Shown: piece by piece, positions 15,903-25,165 of the stretch
Layout of the letters: every line of letters starts with the position of its first letter
How positions within the stretch are numbered: position 1 is the stretch's first letter
Source of the DNA: Acidobacteriota bacterium
GTDB lineage: Bacteria; Acidobacteriota; Terriglobia; Terriglobales; Acidobacteriaceae
DNA length: 64,000 nucleotides
Reading direction: 5' to 3'
NCBI GenBank assembly: GCA_018268915.1
Contig: JAFDVQ010000014.1
Location: 186,001 to 250,000, forward strand
The notes under the pieces: generated by a model
The model's input: only the letters and a program-made list of their open reading frames with translations
Databases searched by the model: none
Told to the model about the DNA's origin: nothing
Made by a program: the position numbers and the translations under genes

Positions 15903-18900
15903 TGAAGTACTCCTTCACGTTCTTTGGTTTCAGGTGCACAAGTAGCCGGAACATCAGATTTCCGATGCACCAAGTAATAAAGAATGGGAATCGTCGGCCA
16001 CGACAAAAAGGTCGAGGCCACTGCTCCGGCAATCAGCGAAACAGCGAGGCCCTGGAAGATGGGATCAGTCAGAATGACGCTCGCGCCGACAACGACAGCG
16101 GCAGCGGTCAACAGCATCGGGCGAAATCGAATTGCTCCCGCGTCAATGACAGCTTGACTCAGCGCCGCGCCTTGCCGTCGGCGCAGTTCGATGAAGTCGA
16201 CGAGAATGATGGAATTGCGCACAATGATGCCAGCGCCGGCGATGAAGCCGATCATCGACGTGGCGGTGAAGAATGCGCCCATCAGCGCGTGCGCCGGAAG
16301 AATGCCAACGAGCGTGAGTGGAATGGGCGCCATGATGATCAACGGCACCACAAACGAGCGGAACCATCCAACGACAAGCACATAGATCAGAACGAGGACC
16401 GCTGCGAATGCCAGGCCGAGGTCGCGAAAGACTTCGATAGTGATATGCCATTCGCCGTCCCACTTCATAGAGTAGTGATCCGTTGACTCCGGCATTGCGG
16501 CGTTATAGCGGGTGAGGGTGTAGCCTGCGGGCAACTTGAGCCCGTCAAGCTCCTTGTTCATCTTCAGGATTGCGTAGATCGGGCTCTCTTCAGAGCCGGC
16601 CACATCGCCCGTGACGTACACCACCCGCTGAAGATTCTTGTGATAGATGCTCTGCTGGATTGAGCCTCGGTCTATCGTTACGAGTTCTCGCAGTGGAACC
16701 ATCGCGCCGTTGGCGCCTGGCAAATGGATGTTCTCGAGCGCCTTCTCGGACGAACGGCTTTCCCTTGTGAACTGCACCACGGCCGGAATCGGTTCACGCG
16801 CCCGATCATCGTGAAGAAGTCCGACCTGTGTTCCGGAGGTGGCCAGCGCGATTGCATTCGCAACATCAATAACCGCGATGCCGTTCTGTGCTGCCTTGAC
16901 TGAGTCCACGTGAATTCGAAGCTGGGGCTGCGGATCCTCTACATACCAATCGGTATCAACGACTCCAGATGTGTGCTGAAAGATAGATTTGATCTGCTGT
17001 GCCACTCTGGTCTGGCCGTCGAGGTCGGGCCCATACACTTCGGCGACCAGAGTCTGGATCACCGGTGGGCCAGGCGGTACCTCGCTTACCTGAATGCGTG
17101 CGCCGAACTGATTGCCCACGTCGACGAGAATAGGACGAAGCCGCTTGGCGATCGCGTGACTCTGGTCCCGACGATCCTTTGCGGAAACGAGATTGACCTG
17201 AATGTCGGCTTGGTTCGGCATGCGACGCATGTAATAGTGACGAACGAGTCCGTTGAAGTTGTAGGGGCCGGACGTCCCGGCGTAGAGCTGGTAATTGAGC
17301 ACGTCCGGCTGCCGCGCGAGTTGATTCCCTAGCGCCTGTGTTACGGCTAATGTCTGTTCGAGCGGCGTGCCATCCGGCATGTTGACGACAACCTGCAGTT
17401 CGCTTTTGTTATCGAAGGGCAGCATCTTTACTCTGACGAGGCCCAACGGAACAAGAGCGACCGAAATCAGCAGTAATCCAAAGACCGCGGCGAAAAACAA
17501 GAGTCGATTCCTTCCGGAAGCGATCAAAGGTGACATCACTCTCGTGTAGAGGCGTGTTCGCCAGTTCTCGTGCTCTGGCTCCAGAAGATGCGCTCCTCCC
17601 AGGTGTTTGCCAAGCAGTCGCATAGCCGCCCAGGGTGAGACCACAAACGCCACCATTAGGGAAAACAGCATCGCTGCAGATGCGCCCACCGGGATGGGTC
17701 GCATGTACGGTCCCATCAATCCACGGACAAAGGCCATCGGCAATACCGCAGCAATTACGGCGAATGTTGCCAAAATGGTCGGATTACCCACTTCGGCGAC
17801 TGCTTCAATCGTGACCGTGCTGCAAGGTCGATTCTGGTTCTCTGGTAACCGGAAGTGACGCACGATGTTCTCGACAACAACGATGGCGTCATCGACCAGG
17901 ATGCCTATGCTGAAAATCAGGGCGAATAAGGTGACGCGATTGATTGTGTATCCGAGAAAGTAAAAGATCGACATCGTAAGCGCGAGCGTGACGGGGATCG
18001 CCAGCAGCACCACGCCCGACTCGCGCCAGCCGAGAAACAGAGCAACCAGAAACGTCACCGAAATGGTCGCCAGCAGCAAATGCTCCAGCAGCTCATCCGA
18101 CTTGGCCTTCGCGGTATCGCCGTAATTGCGCGTCGTGGTAACGTGCACCTCGCTCGGAATCTGCACGCCCTTCATCTCTTCGACCCGTTTCAGGACCGCA
18201 TTGGCAATGTCCGTCGCATTTGTCCCTTTCCGTTTGGCCACAGTGACCGTGACGCCGGGATACTGTTGTGGCCCATGGCCGGGACCCGCACTTGTGTTGG
18301 TCGTTCCGAAGAGAACATAGTTCGCCGGCTCAGACGGACCATCAACGATCTGATCGGCTACGTCACGCAGGTACACTGGGCGTCCATGGTCGACCGCAAT
18401 GACCACTGACTCGAGATCCTTCCGATCAGAGAAAAGGCTCCCGGCTTCGACCCGGATCTCACGATTGTTTTGAGCGAAACTGCCCGCCTGCAGACTTGCG
18501 TTTGCTGCCTGAAGATGGCCGACGATCGCAGATGGTGAGAGACCGTAAGCGTTGAGCCTGGCACCGCTAAGCATTACGCGCATCGTTCGAGGCAGACCTC
18601 CGATGACCGTGCTCTCGGACACGTCCGAAATCTGCTCAATGTTGTGGTGCACCTCGTCGGCAATCGCGCGAAGTTGATATCCGTCGTACCGTTCTCCCCA
18701 AAGAGTCAGGGAAAGAATCGGAACATCATCAATGGATCGAGCCTTGATGATCGGCTGCGTAACGCCCGGAGGGATCTGGTCGAAGTTCGAGTAGAGCTTG
18801 CTGTACACCTTGATCAGGGCATCTTCCTGCGGCGTCCCGACTAGGAATCGGACGATGACAAGGCTCTGTCCCGGACTTGAAGTCGAATACACATACTCCA

Positions 18901-19165
18901 CCCCGGAAATCTGGTGGACCAGCTTCTCAATTGGTAACGTGACTCGCTCTTCAACTTCAGCCGGAGATGCACCCGGCATAGCCGTAGCGATGTCCAGCAT
19001 GGGAACTAGAATTTGGGGATCTTCCTCACGTGGAATGATCGCGACCGCGAAGACTCCTAATGCCAGAGACGCCACGATGAAGAGCGGAGTCAGCTTCGAG
19101 TTTAGGAACGACTGCGCGAGTCGGCCTGCCAGGCCAAGTCCATGGGGACCGTCATTCGTTGTCAT
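15899..19165 (-). CDS. RND efflux transporter permease
   Basis: A 1088-residue inner-membrane proton-driven pump of the AcrB/CusA superfamily. The first helix is at about residues 25-45, followed by the porter loop (EEDPQILVPMLDIATAMPGASPAEVEERV). The helix 4 motif GILVDDAIVVVENIVRH carries the proton-relay aspartates, and the second half repeats the layout with GIIVRNSIILVDFIELRR. The CusA-type helix-4 signature for copper is not seen. The sequence looks like the general RND permease clade often found with DUF2892, so the substrate is open. Four-bp overlaps with the adaptor upstream and DUF2892 downstream show tight coupling. Confidence 0.92.
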   Translation of the reverse strand: MTTNDGPHGLGLAGRLAQSFLNSKLTPLFIVASLALGVFAVAIIPREEDPQILVPMLDIATAMPGASPAEVEERVTLPIEKLVHQISGVEYVYSTSSPGQSLVIVRFLVGTPQEDALIKVYSKLYSNFDQIPPGVTQPIIKARSIDDVPILSLTLWGERYDGYQLRAIADEVHHNIEQISDVSESTVIGGLPRTMRVMLSGARLNAYGLSPSAIVGHLQAANASLQAGSFAQNNREIRVEAGSLFSDRKDLESVVIAVDHGRPVYLRDVADQIVDGPSEPANYVLFGTTNTSAGPGHGPQQYPGVTVTVAKRKGTNATDIANAVLKRVEEMKGVQIPSEVHVTTTRNYGDTAKAKSDELLEHLLLATISVTFLVALFLGWRESGVVLLAIPVTLALTMSIFYFLGYTINRVTLFALIFSIGILVDDAIVVVENIVRHFRLPENQNRPCSTVTIEAVAEVGNPTILATFAVIAAVLPMAFVRGLMGPYMRPIPVGASAAMLFSLMVAFVVSPWAAMRLLGKHLGGAHLLEPEHENWRTRLYTRVMSPLIASGRNRLLFFAAVFGLLLISVALVPLGLVRVKMLPFDNKSELQVVVNMPDGTPLEQTLAVTQALGNQLARQPDVLNYQLYAGTSGPYNFNGLVRHYYMRRMPNQADIQVNLVSAKDRRDQSHAIAKRLRPILVDVGNQFGARIQVSEVPPGPPVIQTLVAEVYGPDLDGQTRVAQQIKSIFQHTSGVVDTDWYVEDPQPQLRIHVDSVKAAQNGIAVIDVANAIALATSGTQVGLLHDDRAREPIPAVVQFTRESRSSEKALENIHLPGANGAMVPLRELVTIDRGSIQQSIYHKNLQRVVYVTGDVAGSEESPIYAILKMNKELDGLKLPAGYTLTRYNAAMPESTDHYSMKWDGEWHITIEVFRDLGLAFAAVLVLIYVLVVGWFRSFVVPLIIMAPIPLTLVGILPAHALMGAFFTATSMIGFIAGAGIIVRNSIILVDFIELRRRQGAALSQAVIDAGAIRFRPMLLTAAAVVVGASVILTDPIFQGLAVSLIAGAVASTFLSWPTIPILYYLVHRKSDVPATCAPETKEREGVLQ

Positions 19166-20271
19166 CGCTGGACCTCGATCCGCCTACCTGCCAAATCTCG
19201 GTCGGCGGGGTTGTCGACGAGTCTCTCGTCTCGAGCAATTCCAGAAAGAATCTCAACCATATCTTCATGCGATGTTCCGAGCGTCACGTATCGAAGTTGG
19301 GCAACGTTGTTGCTGTCAAGCACGTATGCGCAAGAGAGCGAACCACGAATCACAATCGCGGATCGCGGCGCGAGAATCGCCTGTTTTGAACCGGTTGGTA
19401 TTTCCGCAGTCGCATACATGCCTGCGCGGAGATGTTTTGCTGGGGCCAGATCAATCTTGATCAAAAAAGTGTGGCTCGACATATCTGCCGTAGGGAGAAT
19501 TTCCGACACGGTCCCAGAGGTGTCCGCGCCTGGGGAGGCGATCGAAACGCCGACCCTCATTCCCTTGTGCACAAATCCAATCGCCGACTCCGCCACTGTG
19601 GCTTGCAGTTGCAGTGGCCCGGCACTATCAATCTGAATGAGTGGAATACCCGGCGATGCGAGCGCACCTGGGTCTATCATGCGTCCTGTTATTACGCCTG
19701 CAAATGGCGCTGCGACTCTTGAGTAGTTGAACATTGCCTGGGAACCACTCAGTTGGGCTTTGGCCGCATTGGCCTGCGCGCGCAGTGCGTCCGCCTGCGC
19801 AGTTGCGGCTTCTGCCCGACGCGTCACTTCATCCATTTCCTGTGGGCTTACGCTCTTCTGAGTTTGCAACTGCTTGTAGCGAACCAGCGTGCTCGCCGCA
19901 AGATCGGCATTCGTCTGTGCTGCGATTTGCTGGCTCTCCGCAGCCTTTACAGCCGCTTGCGCCTGCACAGTTGCCGACCTCAATGTAGCATCGTCCAGGA
20001 CTACCAGCGTTTGACCCGCTTTTACGGAGTCACCTTCGCGCACCAACACTTGTTGTACGCGGCCCATGACTTGTGCGGAGAGAGTAGCCGTCTCCCGCGC
20101 GCGGAGCGCCCCCGTAGCTTGGACCGTCGCAGTAGCTTGCACTTCTTTGCTTTCCACAATGCGCGCCTGTGCAGTCTCGACGGCGGCAGGATTTCCAGAC
20201 TCACTCGACTTGCAGCCAACAACGGCAAGAGAAATCAGGGCGAGCCAGGTAACGTATCCAGGGTGTTTCAC
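19162..20271 (-). CDS. RND periplasmic adaptor (membrane fusion protein)
   Basis: A 369-residue lipoprotein; the lipobox is ISLAVVGCKSS near residue 20. The usual HlyD/MFP order follows: a biotinyl-lipoyl strand (ATLSAQVMGRVQQVLVREGDSVKAGQTLVVLDD, written here only as a landmark), a long Ala/Gln-rich coiled-coil hairpin (about 105-165), the second lipoyl half (FAGVITGRMIDPGALASPG), and beta-barrel and membrane-proximal domains. It connects the RND pump to the TolC-type channel. It overlaps both neighbours by 4 bp. Confidence 0.92.
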   Translation of the reverse strand: MKHPGYVTWLALISLAVVGCKSSESGNPAAVETAQARIVESKEVQATATVQATGALRARETATLSAQVMGRVQQVLVREGDSVKAGQTLVVLDDATLRSATVQAQAAVKAAESQQIAAQTNADLAASTLVRYKQLQTQKSVSPQEMDEVTRRAEAATAQADALRAQANAAKAQLSGSQAMFNYSRVAAPFAGVITGRMIDPGALASPGIPLIQIDSAGPLQLQATVAESAIGFVHKGMRVGVSIASPGADTSGTVSEILPTADMSSHTFLIKIDLAPAKHLRAGMYATAEIPTGSKQAILAPRSAIVIRGSLSCAYVLDSNNVAQLRYVTLGTSHEDMVEILSGIARDERLVDNPADRDLAGRRIEVQR

Positions 20272-21623
20272 TGCAGATCCTCCGCCGCATCGAGTGTCAG
20301 GGTCCCCGTTGCGAATAGCTGTTGAGCGTATGCCATCGTGTTGCTGTAGACCGCGTGCCAGTAGTTCGTCTGGGCTTCGCGTTCCGCGTCCTCGGCACGA
20401 AGCAGATCGGTGATCGTGGCAAGGCCCGCTTCATACCGGTTTTTAAGAATCCGTAGGCTCTCAGCTGCCTGATCGATCGCCGCCCGTGCGGTCTCAAGGG
20501 ACAAATCAGCCGTCTGACGCTGGATGTAAGCCTGATTCACTTGCAATCTGACTTGCTGCTGATAGGCTCTCAGTTGGGCATCCACCCGTGCTTTAATTGC
20601 TTTCTCCTTTGCAAGTTGAGCGCGTTTGCTGAACGGTAGGATATCGACGCCAATCTGCACGCCAGCGACCCAGTTGTTCCCGCCTTGCCCGCCCGGGGTC
20701 TGACGGTCGTCCTGCCATGTGCCGTAGGCATTGACCCGTGGTCCGAAGCTCAGGCGAGCGGCACTTTCCGCTGCGGCTTGAGCGGATTGCGCATCGTTGA
20801 GTGCCACAAGATCATGACGGTTTTTGATTGCGGTTTCGAGTTCCTGTTCGAGATCGCTTCTTGGGAAACTCTTTTGCTCGATCGGCCGAAGCGTCGAAAC
20901 CTTTAGATCGGGCGTTCCCATCGCGACTCGTAACTGCGCCCACGCGAGATCCAGCCCGCCTTCAGCCTCAATTGCCGCTTGTTTGCGCCCAGCAACGCTC
21001 ACCTGGGCCGACATGCGATCTGACTCCACGGCAAGTCCGGCCTTCACGTGATCATCCACTGAACTCAGCAACGCTTCGGCGGTATCGAGTTCATGCTGCG
21101 CAATCGCGAGTTGCCGTTCGGTGTACAGGACTTCCTGATAAGCCTGCACGACGTCGAATACGACCTTCTGATCCACAGCTTCCGCCGACGAGGCGGAGCT
21201 CTTGCGCATCAGATCTGCGGCGTGGACCGACTTTTGAGTCCGGAAAGAATCAAACAAGAGCCAGCCACCCGAGATTCGCGTGGCGAAGTTTCCAATGGGC
21301 TCAGGTTTGTTCAACGCGTCCAGCGCAAAGTCTGCCTGCGTAAAGCTCTCCTGTCGCAGACGTGTTCCGAACACGTAGACCGGATCGTCGCCTCTCGACA
21401 TATCCTCGGTGAAATTGACTTGTGGGAGGTACTGGGTCCGAGCGAGCGACGCGTTGGCCTTCGCCTCATCAATTCCCGCTCTTGCTGCGTCCACGTCCGG
21501 ACTCTGCTTCAGCGCGATCTGGATCGCCTGCCGAAGCGTCAGCGGTTCCTGGGCTCGAATCCCGGCAGGAATCATGCAACTTATTAGGGCGAGCCATCGG
21601 CCTATCCCGGAAATGTGTCTCAT
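20268..21623 (-). CDS. TolC-family outer-membrane efflux channel
   Basis: About 451 residues from the ATG at 21623 (MRHISGIGRWLALISCM), behind AAGGAAAGTGGA; the frame extends 18 codons further upstream without a better site. There is a signal peptide, then duplicated TolC helices: LTLRQAIQIALKQSPDVDAARA in the first half, RHDLVALNDAQSAQAAAESAA and YEAGLATITDLLRAEDAERE in the second. First gene of the tripartite operon; forms the outer-membrane exit duct. Confidence 0.92.
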   Translation of the reverse strand: MRHISGIGRWLALISCMIPAGIRAQEPLTLRQAIQIALKQSPDVDAARAGIDEAKANASLARTQYLPQVNFTEDMSRGDDPVYVFGTRLRQESFTQADFALDALNKPEPIGNFATRISGGWLLFDSFRTQKSVHAADLMRKSSASSAEAVDQKVVFDVVQAYQEVLYTERQLAIAQHELDTAEALLSSVDDHVKAGLAVESDRMSAQVSVAGRKQAAIEAEGGLDLAWAQLRVAMGTPDLKVSTLRPIEQKSFPRSDLEQELETAIKNRHDLVALNDAQSAQAAAESAARLSFGPRVNAYGTWQDDRQTPGGQGGNNWVAGVQIGVDILPFSKRAQLAKEKAIKARVDAQLRAYQQQVRLQVNQAYIQRQTADLSLETARAAIDQAAESLRILKNRYEAGLATITDLLRAEDAEREAQTNYWHAVYSNTMAYAQQLFATGTLTLDAAEDLQ

Positions 21624-21980
21624 CCGTCCACTTTCCTTTTTCGTGGCGTTCACTAGAGGAAAGTCACAAGTCGACAAATGCGTTACAGGTTTCCGTATTA
21701 TTTTTGGAAGTTGTCAGCAGGCCTTATCAAGTCGAAGAGGTGCTTTCAGCGTGCATTGGGAAATGACCAGGTGGAATCGAAAATGATCGTGCGCTGAACC
21801 TGTTGTTTCGCTGCATTGGCTGGGCACGCAGCTGGAATGAAGCAAAAAGAGCGCTGTGCGGCATGCGTCTAGCGGATTGTCCATTGCCTACAGGGGCCTA
21901 GTCGCTCTTCCTTGCCGAAAGGGGGCTCGGCAGAGGTTTAGAGGGCAGAGGTCGTGGGTTTGATACGGGTTCGATAACGG

Positions 21981-22167
21981 TTCCCGATCCCTACCTAAGT
22001 GCGCCAAAAAGAGCCATCCGTGACGCTTGTTTCCTGTAAGTTACGACTTTCCTTTTCGCTGTCACGACAGAGGTCGCGGGTTCAAATCCGAAGTCGCCTT
22101 AGTTGAAGGGTTTCTCCCCAAACGACTGTGCCCATTTTTGTGCCCACCGTACCTCAAAATCGGTCAT
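21981..22167. repeat. degenerate tRNA-derived attachment-like repeat, copy C
   Basis: The fullest copy. It starts TTCCCGATC, runs through CATCCGTGACGCTTGTTTCC and AAGTTACGACTTTCCTTTTC into GCTGTCACGACAGAGGTCGC plus GGGTTCAAATCC, then about 40 bp later has TGTGCCCA twice at a 12-bp period (22127 and 22139), and ends CCTCAAAATCGGTCAT. The first part matches copy B, and the whole matches copy A in outline. Another T-arm-like remnant (GGCAGAGGTCGTGGGTTTGA) lies at about 21940-21962. The whole 21624-22425 gap contains only such scars and no gene. Confidence 0.68.
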
Positions 22168-22270
22168 AATTTGGGGTGTACAGATAGCAAAATGGAAAGA
22201 GGAGGGAAGAGGTAAACCGAACAAACGATAGGAGCTTATAGCAACCGGTAGCAGCAGGGGTGAGGACGAC

Positions 22271-22326
<56 letters not shown>

Positions 22327-22425
22327 TTGTTCAAAAGTGGAAGCTGACCTTTCTCTTGACCCGCAGACTCCCCAAAAATGCTTTCCCACTGAGCTTTTGC
22401 GACGAGTGACCACAGTTGCCTTACT

Positions 22426-24906
22426 TCAATCGAACGCCACCTTGTAAGAGAGCCCCCCCTGGACATGTAACGCGTTGCCCCCGTCGAACGAGACTGGCTT
22501 GCCAGACGAGACTGAAACCGTAGCGATGGATTGACCGGGTGGAGGGATCAGACGGATAGATGTGCTGTGTGTCGCGCGCAGTTCCAGGGACACGACTTTG
22601 CCGCCGCTCCAGCGCATGTTCAGCGAAGCACCGCCGCGGACATGAAGTCCTTCAACGGCCCCCTCAGCCCATTGCTGTGGGAGGGCCGGAAGGACCTCGA
22701 TCTCGGCAGCTTCGGGTGTCCAACGCGATTCCACGAGAGCTTCCAGCATTCCATTTGCGGCGCCAAGATTGCCGTCAATTTGAAACAGCCCAGGTGGATG
22801 GGTGTCCATCAGGTTGGGAAACGTTGACTGCCGGATCATGACCTGAAGGCTGTCATATGCCTGTCGGCCGTCGTGCAGGTGATCCCAGTAGTTCACAACC
22901 CAGGCCCGGGACCAACCCGTTTGCCCGCCGCCGAACGAAAGTCTTCGCTCCAGCGAAGTGCGCGCAGCTTTGGCGAGGTCGGGCGTGTCTTCGGTCGTGA
23001 TCTGGCTTCCGGGATAGAGCGCCCATAGGTGGGAGATGTGGCGATGCCCGGGTTCTGCTTCGTCGTAGTCGTGCTGCCACTCCTGCAGCTGCCCATTTTT
23101 GCCAATGGCGAACGGCGGAAGCTTGTCCATGGCGCTCTTGATCTGCCTCAGAAACTCAGGATCTTCGCCAAGGATTTTGCCCGCGTCGAGAGTCCGCATG
23201 AAAAGCTCACGAACGATTTCGATGTCCATCGTCGGGCCCATTACGAGAGAGTGATCGCTTCCGTCGGCGAGACGGTAGCGGTTCTCTGGAGAGATCGAGG
23301 GGCCCGTTACGAGATGTCCAGATCCGTCGTCGACGAGGTAATCGAGGAAGAACAAAGATGCCTCATGCAGAACAGGCCACGCTCGTTTCCGCAGGAAACC
23401 GTTGTCGAGGGTAAACGCGTAGTGATCCCAGGCATGCAACGAGAGCCAAGCCCCACCCATTGGCCAGATTCCCCATTGATAGCCGTCGATGGGGTCAGCG
23501 TCTCCCCATAGATCTGTGTTGTGGTGAATGACGAAGCCGCGCGCTGCGTAGTAGGTGCGAGCGACCTGCGTGCCCGTGCCGGACGTGGGAGTGCGCACCA
23601 TGTCAATCAGGTTGATGAGCGGCAACGTCGTGTCGCTCAATCCGGCGGGCTCAGCCAGCCAATAATTCATCTCCGTGTTGATGTTGATGGTGTATTTCGA
23701 ACCCCATGGGTTGTCGATTCCGGCAGCCCATAGCCCTTGTAACGTTGCTGGCAGTCCATCAGGCCTTGAAGAACAAATCAGGAGATAGCGCGCGAATTGG
23801 AAGTACAGTTCCTGAAGGCCAAGATCATCAGCACCGGAGCTGACTCGCTTAATGCGCTCGTCAGTGGGAAGGTCCTCACCAGAGGATGTTGCAGGTCCTA
23901 GATGGAGAGCCATTCTGAGAAAAACAGGCTGATATCTAGCTACCTGTCTCTGGAGAATCTCTTCGACGGTGCTCTTACGAGCTGCAGCAAGCCAACGATC
24001 GCATTGTGCTTCAGGATCGCCGCCCGAAAAAGGGCCGCCTTTGAAGTCGGTGGCGGCGGTGATGAGAACCGTGACGGAGTCTGCGCCTGAAACGACAATC
24101 TCGGAGCGCTCGGCTCTTGCTGTCCCGCCCGCTGCGATGACTTGGGCTTTCCCGGTGAATCGAATCTGATCCTTGTGATCCTTACCTTCGCGAAGAATCA
24201 GGGTGTCGTTCCCTTGGGTGGTCACATTGAAGTCTTCCGGGCGATCCATGCTAGCACGAAAGGAGATCGAGCCTTTTCGATCAGCGGTTAAGTGCACCAC
24301 AATCACTTCGTCTGGAACCGACGCAAAGACTTCTCGCGTGTAGTGGACCCCGTCCATCACATAGGTGACACGCACGATGCCTGTTTCAAGATCGAGCTGG
24401 CGGCGATAGTCGCTGATTGCGCCGCCTTTCGGAGCGCGAAGATATAAGTCGCCCAGCGTGCTGTACCCAGGCATTCCTGGCGGGACGCCAATCAGGTCCT
24501 CTTGAGCCATCTTTTCGGCGGCAGAGATCTTTGCGCCATCCTGGCCTTTCGAATCGAGCAGGAGTTTTCGAATCTGCGGGAACGCCTCATGAGCACGCGG
24601 ATTGAGGCGGTTCGTGCGGCTACCGCTCCAAAGCGAGGATTCGTTCAGTTGCAGATGTTCGTCTGCGCCTGAGGTCCGGGAGCCATTCAATAAGTCTGCA
24701 TTCTTCGGCGAGGCCTGCAGGTCGCCGTTGTTTTCTCCGGTGTTCGCACCTCCGAAGACCATCGCGCCGAGCCGTCCATTGCCGATTGGCAGAGCATTGT
24801 CCCACACGGGGGCCGGCACCCGATACCACAGCACTTCGTGGGGTTTGCTCTGCGCGGGCGCGAGGGATACTGCGCCGAAGAGCATCAGCGACAAGAATGA
24901 TCGCAT
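22426..24906 (-). CDS. GH95-type exported glycosidase (alpha-L-fucosidase family)
   Basis: An 826-residue secreted enzyme; the signal peptide ends APAQS. The N-terminal super-beta-sandwich opens with LWYRVPAPVWDNALPIGNGRLGAMVFGG, a GH95 signature (shown only as a landmark). The catalytic (alpha/alpha)6 barrel has INTEMNYW with the substrate-activating asparagine region, HHNTDLWGDADP, WPMGGAWLSLHAWDHY, the general-acid loop DEAEPGHRHISHLWALYPG and LFQIDGNLGAANGM. GH95 enzymes cleave terminal fucose or related alpha-L-galactosides from plant xyloglucan, pectin or host glycans. It is divergent from the tannase gene. Confidence 0.92.
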   Translation of the reverse strand: MRSFLSLMLFGAVSLAPAQSKPHEVLWYRVPAPVWDNALPIGNGRLGAMVFGGANTGENNGDLQASPKNADLLNGSRTSGADEHLQLNESSLWSGSRTNRLNPRAHEAFPQIRKLLLDSKGQDGAKISAAEKMAQEDLIGVPPGMPGYSTLGDLYLRAPKGGAISDYRRQLDLETGIVRVTYVMDGVHYTREVFASVPDEVIVVHLTADRKGSISFRASMDRPEDFNVTTQGNDTLILREGKDHKDQIRFTGKAQVIAAGGTARAERSEIVVSGADSVTVLITAATDFKGGPFSGGDPEAQCDRWLAAARKSTVEEILQRQVARYQPVFLRMALHLGPATSSGEDLPTDERIKRVSSGADDLGLQELYFQFARYLLICSSRPDGLPATLQGLWAAGIDNPWGSKYTININTEMNYWLAEPAGLSDTTLPLINLIDMVRTPTSGTGTQVARTYYAARGFVIHHNTDLWGDADPIDGYQWGIWPMGGAWLSLHAWDHYAFTLDNGFLRKRAWPVLHEASLFFLDYLVDDGSGHLVTGPSISPENRYRLADGSDHSLVMGPTMDIEIVRELFMRTLDAGKILGEDPEFLRQIKSAMDKLPPFAIGKNGQLQEWQHDYDEAEPGHRHISHLWALYPGSQITTEDTPDLAKAARTSLERRLSFGGGQTGWSRAWVVNYWDHLHDGRQAYDSLQVMIRQSTFPNLMDTHPPGLFQIDGNLGAANGMLEALVESRWTPEAAEIEVLPALPQQWAEGAVEGLHVRGGASLNMRWSGGKVVSLELRATHSTSIRLIPPPGQSIATVSVSSGKPVSFDGGNALHVQGGLSYKVAFD

Positions 24907-25165
24907 CGTCAGTCCTCAATTGAAGTCGAACTCTGAGAGCAAGCCGAACTCTCGATTCAAGAACATTCGTCAATCAGAGCCAGTCGGCATCGTAATTTAC
25001 TCGTCAGCGAAGAACAAATCTGCTCATTGAAAAAGATCGGCGACGTATATTGGAAGGCATCGCTGAAGATATTGTCTTGCAACGGCTCTCCGCAGGGTTC
25101 TCGCCGCACTGACGAGTCCTCACGGTTTTGTTAGACTTTGCGTCGCCAGTCAAAAAGGAAAATTG

